64,000 nucleotides of DNA. Origin: Streptomyces abyssalis (lineage in GTDB: Bacteria; Actinomycetota; Actinomycetes; Streptomycetales; Streptomycetaceae). Positions 34,862 to 42,060 of this stretch are shown piece by piece. Where the stretch lies: contig NZ_LJGT01000038.1 in the NCBI RefSeq assembly GCF_001751365.1, positions 1,093,540 through 1,157,539 of the forward strand, in the 5' to 3' direction. The notes below the pieces were generated by a model that did not search any database, was not told the origin of the DNA, and was given only the letters and a program-made list of their open reading frames with translations. Position numbers and translations under genes: made by a program. Each line of letters begins with the position of its first letter. The stretch's first letter is position 1.

Positions 34862-34888
34862 GCACGTCCGGGCGGCGCCCGGACGTGC
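34862..34888. terminator. Bidirectional terminator
   Basis: GCACGTCCGGGC-GGC-GCCCGGACGTGC: a perfect 12-bp stem with a 3-nt loop between convergent genes. Confidence 0.8.
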
Positions 34889-34938
34889 CCCGTGAGGGGC
34901 GGGTCAGAGCCCTGCGAGTTCGCCCTGCGAGTTCCCGG

Positions 34939-35301
34939 TCAGTGCAGCCGGCGCTGCCAGTCCGCAGGAACCATGCCCGCCGGGCCCGGCGTCGGCTGCG
35001 ACTGCGGATGCGACGTGGGAGGAGCCAGCTGCGGACCCTCCTGGACCTGCTCGGTCTCCGCGTTCCAGAACCAGTCCTCGCCCGGCTCGAAGCTGGTCAG
35101 GAAGGGATGCCCCGCCTGCCGGGCGTGCGCCGTGGCGTGCTGCCCGGGCGAGGAGTCGCAGCAGCCGATGTGCCCGCACGCCGCGCAGCGCCGGAGATGG
35201 AACCACCACCCCGGGCCGTCGCCCGCCGAGCACTCCACACAGCCCGTACCGCTCGGCTGCGCGGAAGGATCGATGCCGGGGATTCCGTCCTGCTGTGCCA
35301 T
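34939..35301 (-). CDS. UBP-type zinc-finger protein
   Basis: A 120-residue protein dominated by a UBP-like zinc finger: CVECSAGDGPGWW, RRCAACGHIGCCDSS, HATAHARQAGHPF and FEPGEDWFW. This fold binds ubiquitin C-termini in eukaryotes; its bacterial role is unknown, as Streptomyces lacks classical ubiquitin. The C-terminus is Pro/Gln-rich. Monocistronic, convergent with the DUF5996 gene. Confidence 0.88.
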   Translation of the reverse strand: MAQQDGIPGIDPSAQPSGTGCVECSAGDGPGWWFHLRRCAACGHIGCCDSSPGQHATAHARQAGHPFLTSFEPGEDWFWNAETEQVQEGPQLAPPTSHPQSQPTPGPAGMVPADWQRRLH

Positions 35302-35518
35302 CTGCGGCTTCCTCTCGCTCGCCCCCCTGGCGACGAAGGGCGTACGGGCGCAGGAGTACGGACATCGCGGCGGCAGACATGGATGCGGCGCCTGAGTCGT
35401 GCCTCAGGCGTCACACGATCGGCTGATGACCGGACACCGGCGACCCGCAGCCGGACATCCGCAAGCGTAGGCACCACGGTCGTCCGCGGCATCCGCAGAA
35501 CGCAGAAGCCGCGGGCAG

Positions 35519-35545
35519 CTCCCCGCCGCGCGGCGCAGCGGGGAG
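35519..35545 (-). terminator. Terminator of the small membrane-protein gene
   Basis: CTCCCCGC (35519-35526) pairs with GCGGGGAG (35538-35545) across an 11-nt loop, 21 bp past the stop codon at 35566. Confidence 0.65.
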
Positions 35546-35565
35546 AGCGGCAGCGGGACCTCGCC

Positions 35566-35868
35566 TCAGGCGAGAAGACCGCCGTGCGCCATGCCCAGAT
35601 AGAAGCCGAAGGCGGCCCCGCCCAGCCCGATGATCAGGGCGAAGCGTTCGCCCGTGGTGGCCGAGATGAACTGCCCCCAGGCGCCCGTGACGATGCCGAC
35701 CAGGCCCGTCCAGGCGCTGAGCACATGAAGCCCCGGCCAGACCAGCGCCGTCAGGAACGCGACCGCGCCCAGGACGACCGTGACCGCGGCGAGCGAGCTC
35801 TCCAGAGGGTGAGCCCTGCCGTCGTCGAGGAGCATGGAGACCGGGTTGTGCCGTACTGCCTGTGCCAT
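35566..35868 (-). CDS. Small conserved membrane protein
   Basis: A 100-residue protein with three predicted membrane segments (about 24-45, 53-70 and 78-98). I do not recognise a function. The start is ATG 35868 (MAQAVRHNPVSMLLDDGRAHPLE) with an AGGAGGTG ribosome site; an open extension upstream has no conserved features. It lies just upstream of, and divergent from, the rpsF cluster. Confidence 0.8.
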   Translation of the reverse strand: MAQAVRHNPVSMLLDDGRAHPLESSLAAVTVVLGAVAFLTALVWPGLHVLSAWTGLVGIVTGAWGQFISATTGERFALIIGLGGAAFGFYLGMAHGGLLA

Positions 35869-36102
35869 GCGGCACCTCCTGACAGAGGCCGGCATCGGCG
35901 GCGCCCTCGTGACGCCGCTCACACCGTTGCGTCCAGGTTGAGGGGACTTGCCCCCGGATTTCAACCGGAAGGCTCAAGCCGGGTAGTCTGAACGGTCTGC
36001 ACCCGCCGCCCCCGTAGCGAGGCGGCCCATGGTGCGGAACGCATCACGAACCTCCTGCCACGGAACGACCGTGGCCGCGAGTCCGAAGGAGGTGGGTTCC
36101 AC

Positions 36103-36393
36103 ATGCGTCACTACGAGGTGATGGTGATCCTCGACCCCGATCTCGAGGAGCGCGCGATCTCGCCGCTGATCGAGAACTTCCTGTCCGTCGTACGGGACAG
36201 CAAGGGCAAGGTCGAGAAGATCGACACCTGGGGCCGTCGCCGGCTCTCCTACGAGATCAACAAGAAGCCCGAGGGCATCTACTCGGTCATCGACGTCCAG
36301 GCCGAGCCTGCGACCGTCAAGGAACTCGACCGTCAGATGAATCTGAACGAGTCGGTCCTGCGGACCAAGGTCCTGCGCCCTTCCGCCCACTGA
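36103..36393 (+). CDS. rpsF: 30S ribosomal protein S6 (bS6)
   Basis: A 96-residue small-subunit protein binding 16S rRNA with S18. The N-terminus [17 protein letters not shown], the core [21 protein letters not shown] and [19 protein letters not shown] are diagnostic. A strong AGGAGG site (GGAGGTGG) precedes the ATG. First gene of the S6-SSB-S18-L9 cluster. Confidence 0.97.
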   Translation: MRHYEVMVILDPDLEERAISPLIENFLSVVRDSKGKVEKIDTWGRRRLSYEINKKPEGIYSVIDVQAEPATVKELDRQMNLNESVLRTKVLRPSAH

Positions 36394-36535
36394 GCCACGG
36401 GCCCGCCAGGCGGCCGAGCCGCACGGCACCCACGGCACAAGGGACGGACGAAGGACCGGACACCGAGTAGCAGCAAGCCAGAGCACGAGCCACAGAAGCC
36501 ACAAGCAGCCAGCAGCACCCGCCGAGAGGTTCCCC

Positions 36536-37111
36536 ATGGCAGGCGAGACCGTCATCACGGTCGTCGGCAATCTTGTCGACGACCCCGAGCTGCGCTTCAC
36601 CCCCTCCGGTGCGGCGGTCGCGAAGTTCCGCGTCGCGTCCACTCCCCGCACCTTCGACCGTCAGACCAACGAGTGGAAGGACGGCGAAAGCCTCTTCCTG
36701 ACCTGCTCGGTCTGGCGGCAGGCGGCGGAGAACGTCGCCGAGTCCCTCACCAAGGGGACGCGCGTCGTCGTACAGGGCCGCCTCAAGCAGCGCTCGTACG
36801 AGGACCGCGAGGGCATCAAGCGCACGGTCTACGAGCTGGACGTCGACGAGGTCGGCGCCAGCCTCCGCAACGCCACCGCCAAGATCACCAAGACCAGCGG
36901 CCGAGGCGCCCAGGGCGGCGGCTTCGGCGGCGGCCAGGGCGGCGGCGGCTGGGGCGGCGGCCAGGGCGGCGGCAGCCAGCAGGGCGGCGGCGCACCCGCG
37001 GGCGACCCGTGGGCCACCGGCGCACCGGCCGGAGGCGGCCAGGGCGGCGGAGGCGGTGGCGGCTGGGGCGGAGGCTCCGGCGGCGGCTACTCGGACGAGC
37101 CCCCCTTCTGA
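36536..37111 (+). CDS. ssb: Single-stranded DNA-binding protein
   Basis: A 191-residue SSB. The OB fold occupies residues 1-112 ([49 protein letters not shown]). A Gly/Gln-rich linker follows (about 118-180) built of GGG-QGG/GWGGG units, then the acidic tip SDEPPF that binds partner proteins such as helicases and repair enzymes. It is between rpsF and rpsR, the usual order, so co-expression with ribosomal genes is likely. GAGAGGTT precedes the ATG. Confidence 0.97.
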   Translation: MAGETVITVVGNLVDDPELRFTPSGAAVAKFRVASTPRTFDRQTNEWKDGESLFLTCSVWRQAAENVAESLTKGTRVVVQGRLKQRSYEDREGIKRTVYELDVDEVGASLRNATAKITKTSGRGAQGGGFGGGQGGGGWGGGQGGGSQQGGGAPAGDPWATGAPAGGGQGGGGGGGWGGGSGGGYSDEPPF

Positions 37112-37225
37112 CCGGTCGCGCACATGCGCGTACCGGCCGGGACGACCGGCCGGAGCTCGGAGCACCGGGCCGGTCAGGGCAGGGCCAGACAGCTGCACAC
37201 TTCTTGAAACTCAACGGAGAGAGAC

Positions 37226-37462
37226 ATGGCGAAGCCGCCTGCTCGCAAGCCCAAGAAGAAGGTTTGCGTGTTCTGCAAGGAGAAGATCAACTACGTCGAC
37301 TACAAGGACACGAACCTGCTGCGGAAGTTCATCTCCGACCGCGGCAAGATCCGTGCCCGCAGGGTCACCGGCAACTGCACCCAGCACCAGCGCGACGTCG
37401 CCACGGCCGTCAAGAACAGCCGTGAGATGGCGCTGCTGCCCTACACCTCGACTGCTCGATAA
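37226..37462 (+). CDS. rpsR: 30S ribosomal protein S18 (bS18), zinc-type
   Basis: A 78-residue ribosomal protein. It keeps a potential zinc site (C14, C17, C51, H54 in VCVFCK and NCTQHQ), so it looks like the zinc-binding form; Streptomyces usually also carries a zinc-free paralog elsewhere. Core [25 protein letters not shown] is typical. ACGGAGAGAG ribosome site. 18 bp upstream of rplI. Confidence 0.96.
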   Translation: MAKPPARKPKKKVCVFCKEKINYVDYKDTNLLRKFISDRGKIRARRVTGNCTQHQRDVATAVKNSREMALLPYTSTAR

Positions 37463-37480
37463 GGGAAGGGTGACCGACAG

Positions 37481-37927
37481 ATGAAGATCATCCTGACCAA
37501 CGAGGTGTCCGGCCTCGGCGCCGCGGGCGACGTCGTCGACGTCCGCGACGGCTACGCCCGCAACTACCTGATCCCGCGCCGCGTCGCCATCCGGTGGACC
37601 AAGGGCGGGGAGAAGGACGTCGCGCAGATCCGCCGCGCCCGCAAGATCCACGAGATCGCAACGATCGAGCAGGCCAACGAGATCAAGACCCGGATCGAGG
37701 GCGCCAACGTGCGTCTGAAGGTCCGGGCGGGCGACCAGGGCCGGCTCTTCGGGTCCGTCACCCCGGCCGACATCGCCGGCGCCGTCAAGGACGCGGGCGG
37801 GCCGGAGATCGACAAGCGCCGCATCGAGGTGGGCGCGCCCATCAAGACCCTGGGCTCGCACCAGGTCTCGGTGCGCCTGCACGCCGACGTCGCCGCCAAG
37901 GTCGACATCGAGGTCGTCCCGGCCTGA
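37481..37927 (+). CDS. rplI: 50S ribosomal protein L9 (bL9)
   Basis: A 148-residue protein with the bL9 N-terminus ([36 protein letters not shown]), central helix and C-terminal domain ([44 protein letters not shown]). Last gene of the cluster, followed by a 12-bp hairpin about 114 bp downstream. Confidence 0.97.
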   Translation: MKIILTNEVSGLGAAGDVVDVRDGYARNYLIPRRVAIRWTKGGEKDVAQIRRARKIHEIATIEQANEIKTRIEGANVRLKVRAGDQGRLFGSVTPADIAGAVKDAGGPEIDKRRIEVGAPIKTLGSHQVSVRLHADVAAKVDIEVVPA

Positions 37928-38239
37928 CGGCACGCACGGGCTCAACGGCCTGAATAGTCCGGCGCCTGACCGGCCGTCACGCCTGAAGGGCGGGACAGCG
38001 GGCGGGCAGCGGACCCGGTCGGGTCGGCAAGGGCACAAGCGGAGGGCCGTACTCCTGGAAGCAGGGGTACGGCCCTCCGGCCGTCTCCGAGCCCGCCTCG
38101 TACGTCACCTTGTACGTCACATCGCGCACGGCACAGCGCACGCCGGGCGCACCGCACACCGTCCGCTCCTGGCATGGCACCGCACCCCGCGCCAGGCATT
38201 GCAGCCGCACCCGCGCCGCCCCGGCCGACGAACCGCCGG
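37928..38239. other. Convergent intergenic region rplI-MATE
   Basis: A 312-bp gap between convergent genes. It holds a strong 12-bp hairpin (38041-38078). A short open frame on the minus strand (PYPCFQEYGPP) runs through it but lacks a clear start and family, so no gene is called. Confidence 0.6.
38041..38078. terminator. Terminator of the rpsF-rplI cluster
   Basis: GGAGGGCCGTAC (38041-38052) and GTACGGCCCTCC (38067-38078) form a perfect 12-bp stem with a 14-nt loop, placed to stop transcription from either convergent gene. Confidence 0.7.
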
Positions 38240-39580
38240 TCAGGCCCGCACGGCACCCGTCACGACCCAACGGCCCGAACGGGCACGCAGCCACAGCGTC
38301 ACCAGACGCACCCCCATCATCACGCCCGCGACCGACCACCAGAGCGCCGTCAGGCCGCCCCCCAGCACCGGAACCAGCAGCGCCACCGGCGCGAACACCG
38401 CCAGAGTCACCAGCATCGCCCCCGCCAGATACGGGCCGTCGCCCGCGCCCATCAGCACCCCGTCCAGTACGAACACCACACCGGCGATCGGCTGCGTCAG
38501 CGCCACGACCAGCAACGCGGGCGTCAGCTCGTCGATCACGGCACCGTCCGACGTGAAGAGCGGCATGAAGAACGGCCGCGCCGCCACGACCAGCAGGCCC
38601 AGCACCACCCCCGAGGCGACGCCCCACTGCACCATCCGACGGCACGCCGCACGCGCACCCGCCTCGTCGCCGGCACCCAGATACCGGCCGATGATCGCCT
38701 GCCCCGCGATGGCGATGGCGTCCAGCGCGAAAGCCAGCAACGACCAGAGCGTCAGCGCGATCTGATGCGCCGCTATGTCCGCGTCTCCCAGCCGCGCCGC
38801 CACCGCCGTCGCGATCATCAGCACGGCACGCAGCGACAACGTACGGATCAGCAGCGGTGCACCGGCCTGCGCGCACGCGCGGATGCCCGCCGCGTCGGGA
38901 CGCAACGACGCGCCGTGCCGCCGTGCTCCCCGTACCACGACGAACAGATACACCGCGGCCATCGCCCACTGCGCCAGCACGGTCCCCCAGGCGGAGCCCG
39001 CGATGCCCCATCCGAACCCGTAGACGAGCAGCACGTTCAGTGCCGCGTTGGCCGAGAAGCCGCCGACCGCCACATAGAGCGGCGTCCTGGTGTCCTGCAG
39101 TCCCCGCAGCACGCCCGTCGCCGCGAGCACGACGAGCATGGCGGGTATGCCGAGCGCACTGATGCGCAGGTACGTCACGGCGTGCGGTGCCGCCGTCCCG
39201 GACGCGCCGAAGACGTCCACGAGTGCCGGAGCGACCGGCAGCACCACGACGACCACGGCCAGTCCGAGCAGGAGAGCGAGCCAGATGCCGTCCATTCCCT
39301 GGCGGATCGCCGCCGGCAGATCACCGGCACCGACGCGGCGTGCGACCGCGGCGGTGGTGGCGTACGCGAGGAAGACGAAGATGTTGACCCCGGTCTGCAG
39401 CAGCGCCGCGGCCACTCCGAGTCCGGCCAACTGCGGGGTTCCCAGGTGCCCGACGACGGCACTGTCCACCATGACGAAGAGTGGTTCGGCGACGAGGGCC
39501 CCGAAGGCGGGCAGTGCGAGCGCGATGATCTCGCGGTCGTGGCGCCGCATGGTGGCGCGGGTGTCGGCAGGCTCGCTCAT
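38240..39580 (-). CDS. MATE-family efflux transporter
   Basis: A 446-residue multidrug/toxin extrusion protein of the DinF-like branch, with about 12 helices in two homologous bundles (ALPAFGALVAEPLFVMVDSAVVGHLG and its repeat in the C-terminal half). It exports cationic compounds by ion antiport in relatives; substrate unknown. ATG 39580 is the conserved start (MSEPADTRATMRRHDREIIALALPAF). It sits between rplI and dnaB, as in other Streptomyces. Confidence 0.9.
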   Translation of the reverse strand: MSEPADTRATMRRHDREIIALALPAFGALVAEPLFVMVDSAVVGHLGTPQLAGLGVAAALLQTGVNIFVFLAYATTAAVARRVGAGDLPAAIRQGMDGIWLALLLGLAVVVVVLPVAPALVDVFGASGTAAPHAVTYLRISALGIPAMLVVLAATGVLRGLQDTRTPLYVAVGGFSANAALNVLLVYGFGWGIAGSAWGTVLAQWAMAAVYLFVVVRGARRHGASLRPDAAGIRACAQAGAPLLIRTLSLRAVLMIATAVAARLGDADIAAHQIALTLWSLLAFALDAIAIAGQAIIGRYLGAGDEAGARAACRRMVQWGVASGVVLGLLVVAARPFFMPLFTSDGAVIDELTPALLVVALTQPIAGVVFVLDGVLMGAGDGPYLAGAMLVTLAVFAPVALLVPVLGGGLTALWWSVAGVMMGVRLVTLWLRARSGRWVVTGAVRA

Positions 39581-40064
39581 GGGTTCGATCCAAGCATCCA
39601 CAAGTAATGGTTGCAAGGCACTACTGTCTATTACCGCTGTGCGGCTCGTGTGCGTGTGCGGCAACTGTGCGCCAAGCCGCGTAACGATCCCGGCTCCAGG
39701 GCCAAGTTTTTTCCCCGCACAGGCGGTGGACACCGTCGTCACAGGTCAGGGGTGGTCGGGATGGACGGCAGGGAACTTCTCCACAGGGCTGTCCCCTGAG
39801 CCGTACACAGCTTTCGCGGTCTTCTCCACAGAAACCCGAACACCGTCCACATCACCCTGTGGATAACAAGCTTGGATGACGCCTCCCGGGCCCCATAACG
39901 TTGGTCGTCGTCCGCTCCCGAACCCCTCGTCAACTCCCTTGCGCCGACGCGCCGATGCGGAGCCGGGCGGCCCATTGTCAGAGCCGTGCCGTAAGAAAGA
40001 GGGCACTGCGGTCAGGTCCGGTCGTGAGTGATGGACGATCACCGGACGGGGAGGAGGTGGACGC
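39581..40064. promoter_or_regulatory. MATE-dnaB divergent region with DnaA boxes
   Basis: A 484-bp non-coding gap with both promoters. Its middle (39720-39900) is A/T-richer and contains a DnaA-box cluster. A GGGGAGGAGGT ribosome site for dnaB is at its right end. No gene is supported here. Confidence 0.65.
39777..39866. promoter_or_regulatory. Cluster of four DnaA-box-like sites upstream of dnaB
   Basis: TTCTCCACA at 39777-39785 and again at 39822-39830, CCGTCCACA at 39843-39851 and TGTGGATAA at 39858-39866 (perfect reverse of TTATCCACA). Four sites in 90 bp, about 200 bp upstream of dnaB, suggest DnaA binds here to regulate dnaB or to titrate DnaA. Confidence 0.7.
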
Positions 40065-41627
40065 ATGACTCAGCAGCCCGAACACGTCGAGGACGCCTGG
40101 GCGGCGGACCCTGGCTCCCGCGGTGCCACGCGCCCCGCGCACACCGAGCGCCTGCCCGCCGCCCGCAGCAGGCAGGCCGGCCAGAGCGGCCCCGGACACG
40201 GGGCGGGCAACGGGAACGGCCACGCGGCGGGGCACGGGAGCGGGCACGCCGAGAGGCACGACCGCGGCACGGACGGACACGGCGCGGCGCCCGCGCCCGT
40301 CTCGTTCGAGCGCGTACCGCCGCAGGACCTCGAAGCCGAACAGTCCGTGCTCGGCGGCATGATGCTCTCCAAGGACGCCATCGCCGACGTCGTCGAAGTC
40401 CTCAAGGGGCACGACTTCTACCGCCCCGCGCACGAGACCGTCTACGTGGCGATCCTCGACCTCTACGCCAAGGGCGAGCCCGCCGACCCCATCACCGTCA
40501 CCGCCGAACTCACCCGGCGCGGCGAGATCAGCCGCGTCGGCGGGCCCGGCTACGTCCACTCCCTCGTACAGACCGTCCCCACGGCCGCCAACGCGGAGTA
40601 CTACGCGGAGATCGTCCACGAGCGCGCGGTGCTGCGCCGGCTCGTCGAGGCGGGCACGCGTATCACCCAGATGGGATACGCGGCCGACGGCGATGTCGAC
40701 GACATCGTCAACTCCGCCCAGGCGGAGATCTATTCGGTCACCGAGCAGCGCACTTCGGAGGACTACCTTCCGCTCGGCGACATCATGGAGGGCGCCCTCG
40801 ACGAGATCGAGGCGATCGGTTCACGCAGCGGCCAGATGACGGGCGTGCCCACGGGCTTCACCGACCTGGACTCGCTGACCAACGGCCTGCACCCGGGCCA
40901 GATGATCGTCATCGCGGCGAGGCCCGCCATGGGCAAATCGACCCTGGCGCTGGACTTCGCGCGTGCCTGTTCCGTGCGGCACAACATGCCGAGCGTGATC
41001 TTCTCGCTGGAGATGGGGCGCAACGAGATCGCGATGCGGCTGCTGTCGGCGGAGGCGCGGGTGGCGCTGCATCACATGCGCTCGGGTTCGATGACGGACG
41101 ACGACTGGACGCGGCTGGCGCGTCAGATGCCGCAGGTGACGGAGGCACCGCTGTACATCGACGATTCACCGAACCTGTCGATGATGGAGATCCGGGCGAA
41201 GTGCCGCCGGCTGAAGCAGCGGAACGATCTGAAGCTCGTCGTGATCGACTATCTCCAGCTGATGCAGACGGGCAGTTCGCGCCGCCCGGAGAGCCGTCAG
41301 CAGGAGGTCTCGGAGATGTCCCGGAACCTGAAACTGCTCGCGAAGGAGCTGGAGGTTCCGGTGATCGCGTTGTCGCAGCTCAACCGTGGTCCGGAGCAGC
41401 GTACGGACAAGAAGCCGATGGTTTCCGACCTTCGCGAGTCGGGTTCGATCGAGCAGGACGCCGACATGGTCGTTCTGCTGCACCGTGAGGATGCGTACGA
41501 GAAGGAGTCACCGCGCGCGGGGGAGGCGGACTTGATCGTGGCGAAGCACCGCAACGGTCCGACGGCGACGATCACCGTTGCCTTCCAGGGGCACTACTCG
41601 CGCTTCGTGGACATGGCGCAGACGTAG
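40065..41627 (+). CDS. dnaB: Replicative DNA helicase DnaB
   Basis: A 520-residue hexameric helicase. A hydrophilic Gly/His/Arg-rich N-terminal extension (about 1-75) precedes the DnaB N-terminal domain (PPQDLEAEQSVLGGMMLSKDAIADV). The RecA-like domain has Walker A (AARPAMGKST, about residue 285-294), VIDYLQLM and DLRESGSIEQDADMVVLLHR. No intein is present. ATG 40065 with GGGGAGGAGG upstream. It marks the right edge of the conserved core. Confidence 0.97.
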   Translation: MTQQPEHVEDAWAADPGSRGATRPAHTERLPAARSRQAGQSGPGHGAGNGNGHAAGHGSGHAERHDRGTDGHGAAPAPVSFERVPPQDLEAEQSVLGGMMLSKDAIADVVEVLKGHDFYRPAHETVYVAILDLYAKGEPADPITVTAELTRRGEISRVGGPGYVHSLVQTVPTAANAEYYAEIVHERAVLRRLVEAGTRITQMGYAADGDVDDIVNSAQAEIYSVTEQRTSEDYLPLGDIMEGALDEIEAIGSRSGQMTGVPTGFTDLDSLTNGLHPGQMIVIAARPAMGKSTLALDFARACSVRHNMPSVIFSLEMGRNEIAMRLLSAEARVALHHMRSGSMTDDDWTRLARQMPQVTEAPLYIDDSPNLSMMEIRAKCRRLKQRNDLKLVVIDYLQLMQTGSSRRPESRQQEVSEMSRNLKLLAKELEVPVIALSQLNRGPEQRTDKKPMVSDLRESGSIEQDADMVVLLHREDAYEKESPRAGEADLIVAKHRNGPTATITVAFQGHYSRFVDMAQT

Positions 41628-41654
41628 GGCTCCGTCCTGTAGGGCCTCAACTGA

Positions 41655-41930
41655 GCCCCGCCGCCCCCGGAACAACCATCGAGCCGCGTCACGATCCACG
41701 GCGGCTCGGGGAACGACACCCTCAACGGCACCGGCCACGAGATCCTCTACGGCGACGACGGTGACGACACCCTCACGGGAGGCTCCCAACTGGGCGGTGA
41801 CGGCGCCGATCTGCTCACCTCGCCGGACTACGGGGCGGACGGTGGCAGCGGCAACGACACCCTGATCGGCACCGACGAGAGCGACACCCTCTCCGGAGGC
41901 AGCGGAAGGAACAGCGTCCACCAGAGCTGA
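41655..41930 (+). pseudogene. 3' remnant of an RTX calcium-binding repeat gene
   Basis: An open frame of 91 codons from an in-frame TGA (41652) to TGA at 41928 that has no start codon. It encodes glycine-aspartate nonapeptide-like repeats (GGSGNDTLNG, YGDDGDDTLTGG, GGSGNDTLIG, ESDTLSGGSG), the Ca-binding RTX beta-roll. With no start, signal peptide or type I export partner, it is best read as the tail end of a lost gene immediately downstream of dnaB. Confidence 0.75.
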
Positions 41931-42004
41931 CCGTGTGGGCCGCACGGAGGGCCCGGCCGTCGCGGTCGCGGAGGCAGCCGGAGGCTGGTGGCCGGCACAG
42001 CGAA

Positions 42005-42034
42005 GGGCCGCCCCTCCCGAAGGAAGAGCGGCCC
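42005..42034 (-). terminator. Terminator of the LAxTG surface-protein gene
   Basis: GGGCCGC (42005-42011) pairs with GCGGCCC (42028-42034) over a 16-nt loop, 27 bp past the stop codon at 42061. Confidence 0.55.
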
Positions 42035-42060
42035 AACTGTGCGGCTCGGTAAGACCGGTG

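Larger units (their letters stand above)
41628..42060. other. Gap right of dnaB with an RTX remnant
   Basis: A 433-bp stretch without an intact gene. It contains a decayed RTX-repeat coding fragment (41655-41930) and a hairpin (42005-42034) that probably ends the next gene. Confidence 0.6.

Noticed and set aside
36536..37111. Repeat array in the ssb tail as a mobile or CRISPR element
   Set aside because: It is the normal Gly/Gln-rich SSB linker in frame with the OB domain and DEPPF tip.
37977..38110. Possible short gene on the minus strand between rplI and the MATE gene
   Set aside because: No start codon with ribosome site, and a strong terminator hairpin lies inside it.
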